From an uncultured Rickettsiales bacterium (GTDB lineage: Bacteria; Pseudomonadota; Alphaproteobacteria; UBA8366), in assembly GCA_913046825.1 (NCBI GenBank), contig CAJWTF010000002.1, positions 20,354 to 84,353 on the forward strand: a stretch of 64,000 bases of DNA, in the 5' to 3' direction. Below are positions 27,271 to 36,197 of the stretch, piece after piece (position 1 is the first letter of the stretch; each line of letters begins with the position of its first letter). The notes under the pieces were generated by a model that saw only the letters and a list, made by a program, of their open reading frames with translations, ran no database searches and had not been told where the DNA came from. A program made the position numbers and the translations under genes.

Positions 27271-28878
27271 TTAGTCCACCACTGCCATACCACCGCCGCC
27301 GCGGGGGTCGGCCCCTCCGCGCCAGGTTCCGTCGGGGCCTATTTGGACCACATGGGCGCGCGACATGACCGGGTCGAAGCTGACCGCGCTTTGTTTCACC
27401 TCGTGCCCCATATCCGTTAATTGTCGGCAGACTGACCCCTGCACCCGCGCTTCCACGTGAATGGCGCCGCCTTCGCAATGGATGCGGGGCACGGTCACTG
27501 CCTCCACCGGCGACATGCCGAAATCAACGATGTTGAGGATCGATTGCAGCACGGCGCTAATGATGACGCTGCCGCCCGGCGCGCCGACGACGATGGCGGG
27601 CTTGCCGTCGCGGAGCAGCATCGTCGGCACCATGCCGGTCGTGCGTGCTTTCCCGACTTCGATTGAATTTCTGCTGCCGGGATAGGGGTCGAATAGCTTC
27701 ATCGAGTTGTTGTAGACGAAGCCCATCCCCGGCGTGATCACGCCCGAACCGGTGCCGAGCGTATGGGTGCAGGAGACCGCGTTTCCAAGTTCGTCGTAGA
27801 TCGAGATATGGGTGGTGCACGACGGTGGTTCTTCCTTGCCGTCACCGAGGAATTCGCCCGCCTTGATCTTCTCCGCCCATTCCGCCGCGCGCTCTTGCGA
27901 AGCCAGCATATCGACCGGCACGTCGGCGAAGTCGGGATCGGCGAGGTATTTATTGCGATCCGTATGTGCCGCCGCCATGGCGCGGGCGACCAGATCTATA
28001 TGGCCTGCCGAGCCGTGGCCTTCCGCCGCCAAATCAAAGTGTTCGAGAATTTGCAGCATCTGGATCAAAGTGACCCCACTGCCCGGTGGTGGGTTCGAGG
28101 AAACGTCATAGCCCCGGTAGCGGCCTTTCACCGGGTCGCCCGTCCGGGTCTTGAACTGGGCTAAATCATCCGCCGTCACGAACGAGCCGTTCGCGGATAG
28201 GTCGGCGGCGATATCGGCAGCCAATTGGCCGCGATAGAAACCGACCGGTCCCTCGGCGGCAATCCGTTCGAAGGTGCGTGCCATATCCGGATTTCGGTGA
28301 ACTTCGCCGACGGGGAAGAGAGCGCCGTCCGCTTTTAGGTGGATACGTTTGCATTCTTGTGTGGCCGAGACCCGCTGCACCCCGCCCGGTACCCCCGCCA
28401 TCATGGGACGTGAGAGGAAGTCGTGGGCGAAACATCCGACTGCTGTGCCGTCGCGAGCGAGCCGCGCGGCTGGTGCTACGAGTTCGTCCAACGGCTTGGT
28501 GCAGAAACGCTCGTGGACCGCACCAAAACCGGCGACCGTTCCTGGCGTCAGGATCGAGGTGTAACCGAGCTCGCTGCGGAAATCGTCAAAGATCGTATAG
28601 CCCGATATCTCCGTCCGGCCGCGCACGTCGTGCATCCACATCTCAGGCGTCACCAGGGACCCGGCGCGCGCGTGGAAATCGATCATGCCGTTCTCGCCGC
28701 TCTCCGCATCGAAGAATTGAAAGCTGCCCATGCCGCCGAGGCCGCACATGAACGGATCGACAACCATCTGCGCGAAAGCGGTCGCGACCGCCGCGTCGAA
28801 GGCGTTGCCGCCCGCGCTTAAGATTTCCGCGCCGACATCCGCCGCGCGCGGTTGCGGGCAAACGACAATTCCTTTCAT
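27271..28878 (-). CDS. Gamma-glutamyltransferase family protein, no signal peptide
   Basis: 535-residue Ntn hydrolase of the gamma-glutamyltransferase family. The autoprocessing nucleophile is Thr355 in SCTTHISIYDE. The substrate-binding loop reads PGSRNSIEVGK, and the end of the small subunit carries GAPGGSVIIS and VEAVTVPRIHCEGG. It begins MKGIVVCPQPRAADVGAEIL with no export signal, unlike periplasmic E. coli Ggt, so a cytoplasmic amidase, acylase or glutamyl-conjugate hydrolase role is plausible (inference). AGGAGG precedes the ATG. It is the third gene of a TauD-SDR-GGT operon, starting 10 bp after the SDR stop. Confidence 0.9.
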   Translation of the reverse strand: MKGIVVCPQPRAADVGAEILSAGGNAFDAAVATAFAQMVVDPFMCGLGGMGSFQFFDAESGENGMIDFHARAGSLVTPEMWMHDVRGRTEISGYTIFDDFRSELGYTSILTPGTVAGFGAVHERFCTKPLDELVAPAARLARDGTAVGCFAHDFLSRPMMAGVPGGVQRVSATQECKRIHLKADGALFPVGEVHRNPDMARTFERIAAEGPVGFYRGQLAADIAADLSANGSFVTADDLAQFKTRTGDPVKGRYRGYDVSSNPPPGSGVTLIQMLQILEHFDLAAEGHGSAGHIDLVARAMAAAHTDRNKYLADPDFADVPVDMLASQERAAEWAEKIKAGEFLGDGKEEPPSCTTHISIYDELGNAVSCTHTLGTGSGVITPGMGFVYNNSMKLFDPYPGSRNSIEVGKARTTGMVPTMLLRDGKPAIVVGAPGGSVIISAVLQSILNIVDFGMSPVEAVTVPRIHCEGGAIHVEARVQGSVCRQLTDMGHEVKQSAVSFDPVMSRAHVVQIGPDGTWRGGADPRGGGGMAVVD

Positions 28879-28888
28879 GTCGAGCCTC

Positions 28889-29629
28889 CTATGTTCTGAG
28901 GGTCAATCCGCCATCGACCGTGAGGCCGTGGCCGGAGACGAAGCCGGCATCGTCCGACGCCAGGAACAGCGCGGCACGAGCGATGTCGATGGGCTCGCCC
29001 AGGCGACGGAGCGCCGCTTTCTTGGCCCAGACCGCCGCGATGTCGTCGTCCTGGAATGCAGCCTGGGTCATGCCGGTCTGAATCGCTCCGGGCTCGATAA
29101 AATTTGCGGTGATACCGAATTTCCCGAGGTCGAGCGCCAAGGCGCGGGTCATGCCGGCGACCCCGGCCTTCGACGCGCTATAGGCAGCGAGACCGTAATC
29201 GGTCATCCGCGCCATAACGGAGGCCGTGTTGACGATCCGTCCGGCGGGCGATTCCTTTAAATGGGGGACGGCTGCCGTCGCGAGGCGAAATTGCGCGGTC
29301 AGGTTGACCGACAGTGTAAGGTTCCAGTCTTCTTCCGTTTGCTCACCGACAATTGCGCGTCGCGAGATGCCGGCGTTGTTGAACAGAATATCGAGGCGCC
29401 CGTATCGCTCAATCGCGGTAGAGACGATATTGCCGGGTGCGTCATCATCTGTGACGTCCTGCTCTAAAACGGAGATACGGGAATGTTCCGCATGTAATTC
29501 CGCGATCGGCGTTTCCGGGCGGTCGATGGCGAGTACATTGGCGCCTTCCGAAGCGAAGAGCTGCGCTGACGCTTTGCCGATTCCGGAAGCTGCCCCTGTG
29601 ATGATGGCTGCGCGACCGTCGAGCCGCAT
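28889..29629 (-). CDS. SDR-family oxidoreductase in TauD operon
   Basis: 246-residue classical short-chain dehydrogenase. The cofactor loop TGAASGIGK, the NNAG motif (ILFNNAGIS) and the catalytic Ser...Tyr-x-x-x-Lys (NTASVMARMTDYGLAAYSASK) are present. It ends in LTVDGG. Its ATG overlaps the TGA of the upstream dioxygenase gene by one base (TGATG), so translation is probably coupled. With the dioxygenase and gamma-glutamyltransferase it probably forms one pathway: hydroxylation, oxidation of the alcohol, and amide cleavage. The order of steps is inference. Confidence 0.9.
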   Translation of the reverse strand: MRLDGRAAIITGAASGIGKASAQLFASEGANVLAIDRPETPIAELHAEHSRISVLEQDVTDDDAPGNIVSTAIERYGRLDILFNNAGISRRAIVGEQTEEDWNLTLSVNLTAQFRLATAAVPHLKESPAGRIVNTASVMARMTDYGLAAYSASKAGVAGMTRALALDLGKFGITANFIEPGAIQTGMTQAAFQDDDIAAVWAKKAALRRLGEPIDIARAALFLASDDAGFVSGHGLTVDGGLTLRT

Positions 29630-30711
29630 CAAACCGCGTCCAAGGGTGCGTTTAAGATTTGGCCTGGTGTTCGAATGCCGCCCCGGCCTGGGTCGCCCGG
29701 CGTGATCGAACTATAGCGTGGGATGAAGTGCTCCGGAAGCGGACGGGCACCTTCGGGGCTCAGCCAAAGTCGCAACAAGTGGCGTTTGCGTTCCGGCTCC
29801 GCCCAATCCTCGTACGCTGTGCGGTCGTGTAGGATTTGATGGTTGTGCAATACCTGGATATCGCCGGGCTTGAACTCCATGTCGAGACGTAATGCCGGAT
29901 CGTTTGCCAACTCGTCGAACAAGTCGAGTGCTTCCAGCGTCTCCTCCGACAGTTTCGTGACATCGTCGAAGCGTTCCGCCGACTGGATGTAGCGGCGCAC
30001 GTAATAGGTCGAAAGCTTGCCCGCGAACCAATTGAAGGGCGGCATGTCGAAATAGCCCTTATAGCCTTCCGGCACTTCGCCACGGCGGTCGACGGCGAGA
30101 GGGCGGAACAACACCGCCGCCAGATCTGGGCGCCATTTGTACATTTCGTTAAACATTGTCACGGAGGAGACTATGCTGGACAGCCCACCGCTTTTCGCCG
30201 GCTTCAAACACAACAGAGATACGAAATCGCAGCCATCCGTGTGGAAAGTTTGCCGTACCGCAGTCTGATAGATGCGCACATTGGTATCTTCGTGGTTGTA
30301 GCCGAGGTCTTTTACATGCCCAAGCACGTGGCCCTTGCCGTTCTGTGGCACGCCATAGCCCAGATGCGCGCCGATCCCGTAATAGATCATCGCCGATTCC
30401 TCGATGGAATAGCGCTCGACAGGAATACCGCGCAGCAAAACGAAGCCGCGCCCTTCGAGCAATTCTTCACGGGTATCGTTCAAGACTGGGCCCAGTGTCG
30501 GTAGGTTGAAATTACTCCGCGTGATATCAATCACGCCGTCGCCGCGCGCCTTGACCGCCCGCATGGCGTCATCAAGTTCCGCGAGTTCTGTGTCGGAAAA
30601 TGGGCGCAGCCACTCGGTATTGGCGTCCATGTCAGGTCCGTACCAAGCGGATGGTCCTTCGATGGTGCTGTCCGGCATCGAGATATCGTCGAACTTTGGT
30701 AACGCTGACAT
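29629..30711 (-). CDS. TauD/TfdA-family Fe(II)/2-oxoglutarate dioxygenase
   Basis: 360-residue dioxygenase. The iron ligands are His157-x-Asp159 in FHTDGCDF and a distal His in the LHNHQILHDRTAYEDW region, with a downstream Arg (HLLRLWLS) to bind 2-oxoglutarate. It has a long N-terminal arm compared with TauD itself (about 280 residues). AAGGAG lies upstream of ATG 30711. It is the first gene of the TauD-SDR-GGT operon and divergent from threonine ammonia-lyase. Substrate unknown; members act on taurine, alkyl sulfates, carnitine precursors or modified amino acids. Confidence 0.9.
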   Translation of the reverse strand: MSALPKFDDISMPDSTIEGPSAWYGPDMDANTEWLRPFSDTELAELDDAMRAVKARGDGVIDITRSNFNLPTLGPVLNDTREELLEGRGFVLLRGIPVERYSIEESAMIYYGIGAHLGYGVPQNGKGHVLGHVKDLGYNHEDTNVRIYQTAVRQTFHTDGCDFVSLLCLKPAKSGGLSSIVSSVTMFNEMYKWRPDLAAVLFRPLAVDRRGEVPEGYKGYFDMPPFNWFAGKLSTYYVRRYIQSAERFDDVTKLSEETLEALDLFDELANDPALRLDMEFKPGDIQVLHNHQILHDRTAYEDWAEPERKRHLLRLWLSPEGARPLPEHFIPRYSSITPGDPGRGGIRTPGQILNAPLDAV

Positions 30712-30742
30712 GGCCTCGCTCCTTTAGACGCTAACCCGATGC

Positions 30743-30764
30743 CATTCCCAAACTCACGGGAATG
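30743..30764. repeat. REP-like palindrome CATTCCC...GGGAATG
   Basis: Seven-base arms cattccc / gggaatg around an 8-base spacer, in the divergent gap between the TauD-type gene and the threonine ammonia-lyase gene. It resembles hairpins at 32433-32455 and 34019-34044. Confidence 0.55.
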
Positions 30765-30773
30765 ACGATGGAT

Positions 30774-30797
30774 TATACTCTTCTTCGGAAGAGTATA
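30774..30797. promoter_or_regulatory. Perfect 10-bp palindrome with TTCG loop in a divergent promoter region
   Basis: tatactcttc TTCG gaagagtata forms a perfect 10-bp inverted repeat closed by a TTCG loop. It lies about 60 bp upstream of the TauD-type start and about 110 bp upstream of the ilvA-type start. It could be a protein operator or a stable RNA hairpin. No T-run follows on either strand, so a terminator is unlikely. Confidence 0.5.
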
Positions 30798-30907
30798 GAG
30801 CGATTCGGATCCATCGAAACCTTAACCGTGTCCGGGGGTCGCATTGTTTTTTTGTCCTGGTTGGGTTAGGTCACCCGGCGCAACGGGAATCCGGAGGCTA
30901 GAGTTAG

Positions 30908-32422
30908 GTGCCGCAAAAATACTTGAACAAAATTCTCAATGCGCCCGTCTATGACGTAGCGATCGAATCGCCACTCGATGCGGCGCCCGGTCTGTCCGTG
31001 CGCATTGGCAACCGTGTGCTCATCAAGCGTGAGGATTTGCAGCCGGTTTTCTCCTTCAAGCTTCGCGGCGCCTACAACAAACTGGTGAACCTGCCGGAAG
31101 CCGCCCGCAAGAAAGGCGTGATCGCGGCATCGGCCGGCAACCACGCGCAAGGGGTGGCGCTGGCTGCAGCGCGCATGAAGGTCTCGGCGACCATTGTCAT
31201 GCCGCAGACGACACCTGAGATTAAGGTCAGTGCGGCCCGGAAATGGGGTGCGAAGGTAATCCTGCACGGTGACGATTTTGCCTCTGCTTACGCCCGCGTG
31301 TTGGAGATCATCGAGAAGAAGGGCCTGACCTTGATGCACCCGTTCGACGATCCGGACGTGATCGCAGGGCAGGGTACTGTCGGGATGGAAATCTTGCGCC
31401 AGCACATGGGTGATATCCACGCGATCTTCCTGCCCATCGGCGGCGGCGGGTTGGCGGCGGGGGTGGCGGCCTATGTCAAAACCATCCGGCCCGAGATCAA
31501 AATAATCGGCGTCGAGGCGGTTGATTCTGCTTCCATGTACTATTCACTGAAGAAGGGGCGGCGGGTCGTCCTCGACCAAGTTGGTATTTTCGCCGATGGC
31601 GTGGCAGTGGCGCAGGTCGGCAAGGAGACGTTCCGATTGGCGCGCAAACTCATCGATGAGGTCGTGCTCGTTGACGTCGATCAGATGTGCGCGGCGGTGA
31701 AGGATCTGTTTGATGACACGCGGGCTATCGCGGAGCCGTCGGGCGCGCTCGCCGTTGCTGGCATGAAGATCTATGCCGCACGGAAGAAGCTGGCGGACAA
31801 GACATTGATCGCCGTAAACAGCGGCGCCAATGTGAATTTTGATCGCTTGCGGCATATCTCGGAACGCGCGGAGATCGGCGAGTCGCGGGAAGCGCTGTTT
31901 GCGGTTACGATTCCGGAAGTGAAGGGAAGTTTCCGTAAGTTTTGCCGAATTCTGGGGAAACGCAGCGTGACCGAGTTTAATTACCGGTATTCAGACCAGG
32001 CGGAGGCCCAGATTTTCGTTGGTGTAGGATTGTCGGAGAGTGATATCGAACGCGCGCTCATCCTGAAGACGTTGCGTAAGAACGGTTATACGGTCCGCGA
32101 CCTTACCGAGAACGACATGGCGAAGTTGCATATCCGCCACATGGTCGGCGGGCAATCGGGCAATAACGGCGATGAACAGGTTTACAGGTTCGAGTTTCCG
32201 GAACGGCCGGGCGCCTTAATGAATTTCCTCAACCACATGGGCGAACGCTGGAACATCAGCCTGTTCCACTACCGCAATCATGGCTCTGCCTTTGGCCGTG
32301 TACTCTGCGGCGTGCAGGTTCCGGACTCGGACGAGAGCGAATTCCAGTCTTTTCTTGAGACTTTGGGCTATCCGAGCTTCCGTGAGACGGAAAATCCGGC
32401 CTACCGGACGTTCCTGAACTAG
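30908..32422 (+). CDS. ilvA: Threonine ammonia-lyase (threonine deaminase), biosynthetic
   Basis: 504-residue PLP enzyme converting threonine to 2-oxobutyrate, the first step to isoleucine. The PLP lysine is Lys51 in FSFKLRGAYN. SAGNHAQGVA and the phosphate-binding glycine loop IGGGGLAAGVA follow. The C-terminal third holds two ACT-like regulatory domains (VTIPEVKGSFRKFCRIL and FEFPERPGALMNFL) that would sense isoleucine. The start is GTG, supported by GGAGG about 11 bases upstream. 2-Oxobutyrate also feeds propionyl-CoA, which the mutase and MeaB elsewhere in the window would help use. Confidence 0.95.
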   Translation: MPQKYLNKILNAPVYDVAIESPLDAAPGLSVRIGNRVLIKREDLQPVFSFKLRGAYNKLVNLPEAARKKGVIAASAGNHAQGVALAAARMKVSATIVMPQTTPEIKVSAARKWGAKVILHGDDFASAYARVLEIIEKKGLTLMHPFDDPDVIAGQGTVGMEILRQHMGDIHAIFLPIGGGGLAAGVAAYVKTIRPEIKIIGVEAVDSASMYYSLKKGRRVVLDQVGIFADGVAVAQVGKETFRLARKLIDEVVLVDVDQMCAAVKDLFDDTRAIAEPSGALAVAGMKIYAARKKLADKTLIAVNSGANVNFDRLRHISERAEIGESREALFAVTIPEVKGSFRKFCRILGKRSVTEFNYRYSDQAEAQIFVGVGLSESDIERALILKTLRKNGYTVRDLTENDMAKLHIRHMVGGQSGNNGDEQVYRFEFPERPGALMNFLNHMGERWNISLFHYRNHGSAFGRVLCGVQVPDSDESEFQSFLETLGYPSFRETENPAYRTFLN

Positions 32423-32432
32423 CATCGGGCTG

Positions 32433-32455
32433 GATTCCCCCCCCTCGCGGGAATC
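32433..32455. repeat. REP-like palindrome GATTCCC...GGGAATC
   Basis: Inverted arms gattccc / gggaatc in the 70-bp gap between ilvA and the HpaB-type gene, of the same general form as the palindromes at 30743 and 34019. Confidence 0.5.
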
Positions 32456-32492
32456 AGAATGGGGTTTGAGGTTTTCAACGACGAGGTTCCCG

Positions 32493-33962
32493 ATGTCCGC
32501 CCAGCCGATCAAGAACGCCGCCGAGCATATCGCGAGCCTGAAGGATGACCGCACCGTCTATATTGAAGGCGAGTTGGTCGACGACACGACGGAACATCCA
32601 GCTTTTCGCAATTCCATTCAAACCGCTGCCGGTCTTTACGATTACCAGGCTGATCCCGCGAACGCAGAGGCAATGACCTTCGAATCGCCGACAAACGGGC
32701 GGCGCGTGAACCGGGCCTGGCAGATGCCCGAATCCTATGAGGATTTGGTGCAACGGCGCGAAGCGCTGGTGCTTTGGGCGGAACAACATGGTGGTTTCAT
32801 GGGCCGCTCGCCGGATCATCTGGCATCCGCCGTCACAGGCCAGTTGATGGGGCGCGACCTGTTCGAGGCCCATGACAGTGATCGGGCCAAGGCCTATTGG
32901 GACTATTACGTTCACGCCCGTGACAATGATTTGTTCCTCACGTACGTCATTATTAATCCACAGGTTGATCGCTCCAAATCCGCGAGCGAGCTCGGCAATA
33001 ACGATCCGATGTTGAAGGTCGTCGATGAGGATAGCGAAGGGATTACCGTGCGGGGTGCGAAGATGCTTGGCACCAGCTCGATCATGGCGAACGAGGTGTT
33101 CGTGGCGCATCTGCAGCCACTACGCCCGGACGAGGTCGACTACGCCAGTTGTTTCGCTATCCCCATGGCGACCAAGGGATTAAAGGTGCTGTCGCGAAAA
33201 TCCTACGAACAGCATGCGGGCGCTTATTATGATAACCCGCTGTCGTCGCGCTACGACGAGAATGACGCGTTGATGTATTTCGACGATGTGAAAGTGCCGT
33301 GGGAGCGCGTCTTTGTGCACCGTGATCCGGAGATGTGCCGCCGCCAGTTCCACGATACACCGGGTCACATATATCAGAACTATCAGGCGCAAATTAGGCT
33401 GACCGTGAAGCTGAAATTCCTCGCGGGCCTGGCTCGCGCGGTGTGCGAAACCATCGGGACGATCAAGCTTCCGGCAGTCGCGGAATCACTCGGTAAGATG
33501 GCGGCGCAAGCGGCCGCGGTTGAAAGTATGATGTGGGGTATGGAGGCCAAAGGCAGTCAGTGGGGGAAATACTTTGTCCCTGACCGGCATGCCGTCTACG
33601 CGGCGCAGACCCTCACTCAGGAATACTATCCGCTGATGATCAACACGCTGCGGGAGCTTTCAGGCGGCGCGCTGATCATGTTGCCCTCTTCGGTCGAGGA
33701 TATGCGGAACCCCGAACTGGCGGCGATTACGAAAAGCATCCAAGTCTCGGCAGATGGCCGCTCGGCGGAAGATCGGATCAAGCTGATGAAATTGGTGTGG
33801 GATGCCGTCGGTTCTGAATTTGCAGGACGCCATACGCAATATGAAATGTTCTACGCCGGTGCTCAGTTCGTGACCCGGAGCCACAGCTTCAGAACTTACG
33901 ATTGGGACAATGCAGCAGAGTTAATAGCGACGATCACGGATCGCTACGATCTAAACTCGTAA
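32493..33962 (+). CDS. HpaB-type FADH2-dependent monooxygenase, large component
   Basis: 489-residue member of the 4-hydroxyphenylacetate 3-monooxygenase oxygenase family, with an acyl-CoA-dehydrogenase-like fold. Typical segments are SYEDLVQRREALVLWAEQHGGFMGRSPDH, YYVHARDNDLFLTYVIINPQVDRS, ITVRGAKMLGTSSIMANE, and DDVKVPWERVFVH. It would need a separate flavin reductase (HpaC-like), which is not in the window. ATG at 32493 is chosen from the family start. Likely substrates are phenols or other aromatics (family inference). It is followed by a strong palindrome. Confidence 0.9.
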   Translation: MSAQPIKNAAEHIASLKDDRTVYIEGELVDDTTEHPAFRNSIQTAAGLYDYQADPANAEAMTFESPTNGRRVNRAWQMPESYEDLVQRREALVLWAEQHGGFMGRSPDHLASAVTGQLMGRDLFEAHDSDRAKAYWDYYVHARDNDLFLTYVIINPQVDRSKSASELGNNDPMLKVVDEDSEGITVRGAKMLGTSSIMANEVFVAHLQPLRPDEVDYASCFAIPMATKGLKVLSRKSYEQHAGAYYDNPLSSRYDENDALMYFDDVKVPWERVFVHRDPEMCRRQFHDTPGHIYQNYQAQIRLTVKLKFLAGLARAVCETIGTIKLPAVAESLGKMAAQAAAVESMMWGMEAKGSQWGKYFVPDRHAVYAAQTLTQEYYPLMINTLRELSGGALIMLPSSVEDMRNPELAAITKSIQVSADGRSAEDRIKLMKLVWDAVGSEFAGRHTQYEMFYAGAQFVTRSHSFRTYDWDNAAELIATITDRYDLNS

Positions 33963-34018
33963 GAGGCCCCACTCTCTCCCGCAAGCGGAATTTTGCACAA
34001 GCAGCATAAATTCGAATC

Positions 34019-34044
34019 GTCATTCCCGCCTTCGCGGGAATGAC
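34019..34044. repeat. Perfect 11-bp REP-like palindrome (GTCATTCCCGC / GCGGGAATGAC)
   Basis: Perfect 11-bp stem with a CTTC loop in the 220-bp gap between the HpaB-type gene and the aminotransferase gene. This GTCATTCCCGC...GCGGGAATGAC form is a widespread proteobacterial intergenic repeat type. The rest of the gap (33963-34183) shows no gene. Confidence 0.75.
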
Positions 34045-34183
34045 AAAAACAGCAAAATGAAATGGCGCAAAGGTCTTACTCGCGAGGGAGGGAAGTCTGT
34101 GCGCAAACCCCCTTTGTCTCTCCGACAAGAGGCGCTATCTTCCCATTTCTTGTTCCAAGTGAACTCAATTTGGATATTTCGAC

Positions 34184-35407
34184 ATGACGCGTCATCGCTC
34201 CGGCCGCCAGTTCCTGCACACGCCCGGCCCCACTCATATTCCCGACCGTGTGCAGAACGCCATGCATGTGAAAGCGGTCGATTTTGCCAGTCCCGAATTC
34301 ATGGACGTCGCGGTCGAATGTTTCGAAGGCCTCAAGCCGCTGTTCGGTCTCAGCGAAGGCGAAGTGTTTATCTACACCGCCTCCGGCCACGGCGCTTGGG
34401 AAGCGGCCTTCGTCAATCTGTTCGAGCCCGGTGACACGGTGTTGATGCCGGAGACCGGGCGTTTCTCTCGCGTTTGGGGTGAGATGGGCGAAGCGCTGGG
34501 TCTTGAGATCGTGACGGTGGAGAACGATTGGCGCACCGCCATCGATCCCGCCACCGTCGAAGCGGCCTTGCGCGCCGACACGGAGGGTAAAATCAAGGCC
34601 GTGTTGATGGTCCACACCGAAACTGCGACCGGCGTGACGTCCGATGTACAGGCTGTGCGCCGCGCTATGGATGCGTCCGGCCATTCGGCCTTGCTGGTGG
34701 TCGATGCCATCGCGTCTTGGCTAACGACCGGGCTGCCGATGGATGATTGGGGCGTCGACGTGGTGGTAGCCGCCTCGCAGAAAGGCTTGATGTTGCCACC
34801 GGGGCTTTCCTTCACGGCGGTCGGACCGAAGGCCTTGGAAGCGACCAAAGAATGCAAGACCTTCCGGGAATACTGGTCCTGGAGTGCCCGCCTTGGGTTC
34901 GAACAGTACCGCCGTTTTTGCGGCACCGCGCCCGAACACATGATCTTTGGGTTGCGGGAAGCAATTGAGATTATCGGCGAGGAAGGGCTCGACAATGTCT
35001 TCGCCCGGCATGCTCGCTTGGCAGATGCGACGCGTCTTTGCGTGGCCGAATGGGCTAAGGGCGGCGCTTTTGAATTCAATGCCTTGCGCCCGGAAGCGCG
35101 TGCCAACGGCCTCACCGTGATCCGCGTGCGCGAGGATTTGGACGCGGAAGACATCCGCCGTACCGCCCGCGATATGTTCGACGTCGCTTGCGGCGGTGGC
35201 TTGGCGTTGTTGGCGAATAAAGTGTTCCGCATCGGCCATATGGGTGACATTAACGATCCGATGATGCTGGGCGCCTTGGGCGGTGTCGAGAGCGCGATGG
35301 GATATCTCGGCCTGCCGTTCGAAAGCGGCCTTGGAATTGCTGCGAGGCATTTCGCGGAGACCGCCCCCCGCCTCAATAGCCCGACGGATGGGCGGACGTA
35401 TAGTTAG
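34184..35407 (+). CDS. PLP aminotransferase, alanine-glyoxylate / serine-pyruvate type
   Basis: 407-residue fold-type I aminotransferase class V. The N-terminus HTPGPTHIPDRVQNAM is typical of alanine-glyoxylate and serine-glyoxylate transaminases. VVDAIASWLTTGLPMDDWGVDVVVAASQKGLMLPPGLSF contains the PLP lysine Lys200. It probably moves an amino group between a small amino acid and glyoxylate or pyruvate. It is followed 4 bp later by an HpcH-family aldolase, so the aminotransferase product may be that aldolase's substrate (inference). Intact. Confidence 0.9.
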   Translation: MTRHRSGRQFLHTPGPTHIPDRVQNAMHVKAVDFASPEFMDVAVECFEGLKPLFGLSEGEVFIYTASGHGAWEAAFVNLFEPGDTVLMPETGRFSRVWGEMGEALGLEIVTVENDWRTAIDPATVEAALRADTEGKIKAVLMVHTETATGVTSDVQAVRRAMDASGHSALLVVDAIASWLTTGLPMDDWGVDVVVAASQKGLMLPPGLSFTAVGPKALEATKECKTFREYWSWSARLGFEQYRRFCGTAPEHMIFGLREAIEIIGEEGLDNVFARHARLADATRLCVAEWAKGGAFEFNALRPEARANGLTVIRVREDLDAEDIRRTARDMFDVACGGGLALLANKVFRIGHMGDINDPMMLGALGGVESAMGYLGLPFESGLGIAARHFAETAPRLNSPTDGRTYS

Positions 35408-35411
35408 CGCC

Positions 35412-36197
35412 ATGTTTGAAACTCTCCACAGCACCGTAAAGGATAAACTGGCGTCGGGCGGTATCATCTCATCGATGACCGTGCGGCTCGTGCCCAGTGT
35501 CGAGATCGTGCAGATCATCAAGACCGCCGGGTTCGACACGTTCTATATCGACCTGGAACACTCCCCGCTCACCATCGAGACGACCAACCAGATCGCCACC
35601 ATGGCGCTGGCGGCTGGGATCGATTGTTTCGCGCGCGTGCCCGCGAACACGCCGGACTATATATCGCGTGTGTTGGACGGCGGGTGCATGGGGGTGATCG
35701 CGCCTGGTGTCTCCTCGGTCGCGGAAGCGCAGGCCGTGGTCAATGCGGCGAAGTATGCACCGGTCGGAGATCGCGGTGTCTCCGGCGCCCTGCCGGTGAC
35801 CGGATTTCAAGCCATTCCTGATCTTTACGCGGCGGTCAACGCGGTCACGACCGTAATGGTGATGTTTGAGAGCCAAGCCGCTCTCGACGCCGCCGATGAT
35901 ATTGCGGCTGTGGAGGGTGTCGATATGGTGATGATCGGCACGAACGACATGTTGGCGGATTTTGGTCTCGCGGGACAATTCGATCATGCCCGCGTCAAGG
36001 ACGCCTACGCCCGGACCATCGATGCCTGCGCGAAACATGGCAAGCATGTAGGTGTCGGCGGTCTCGCCTCGCGCCCGGACCTAGTAACGGAGTTTGTGAA
36101 GATGGGTGCCCGGTATGTCTCGACCGGGACCGACCTTAACTTCCTGCTCGCAGCAGCACGAGAGAAAGCGGCGGCGGTGGCGACGCTTGAGACGTAG
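35412..36197 (+). CDS. HpcH/HpaI aldolase family protein
   Basis: 261-residue class II (metal-dependent) aldolase, TIM-barrel fold. Typical motifs are FDTFYIDLEHSPLTIET near the N-terminus, GCMGVIAPGVSS, MVMFESQAALDAADDI with the metal-binding Glu, and MIGTNDMLADFGL with the metal-binding Asp region. It would cleave or form C-C bonds in 2-keto-3-hydroxy or malyl-type acids. ATG at 35412 is 4 bp after the aminotransferase stop, so the pair is co-transcribed. Confidence 0.9.
   Translation: MFETLHSTVKDKLASGGIISSMTVRLVPSVEIVQIIKTAGFDTFYIDLEHSPLTIETTNQIATMALAAGIDCFARVPANTPDYISRVLDGGCMGVIAPGVSSVAEAQAVVNAAKYAPVGDRGVSGALPVTGFQAIPDLYAAVNAVTTVMVMFESQAALDAADDIAAVEGVDMVMIGTNDMLADFGLAGQFDHARVKDAYARTIDACAKHGKHVGVGGLASRPDLVTEFVKMGARYVSTGTDLNFLLAAAREKAAAVATLET

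Noticed and set aside
34372..35376. 334-codon minus-strand frame opposite the aminotransferase gene
   Set aside because: Antisense to a gene whose PLP motifs are clear; composition is typical of a shadow frame.
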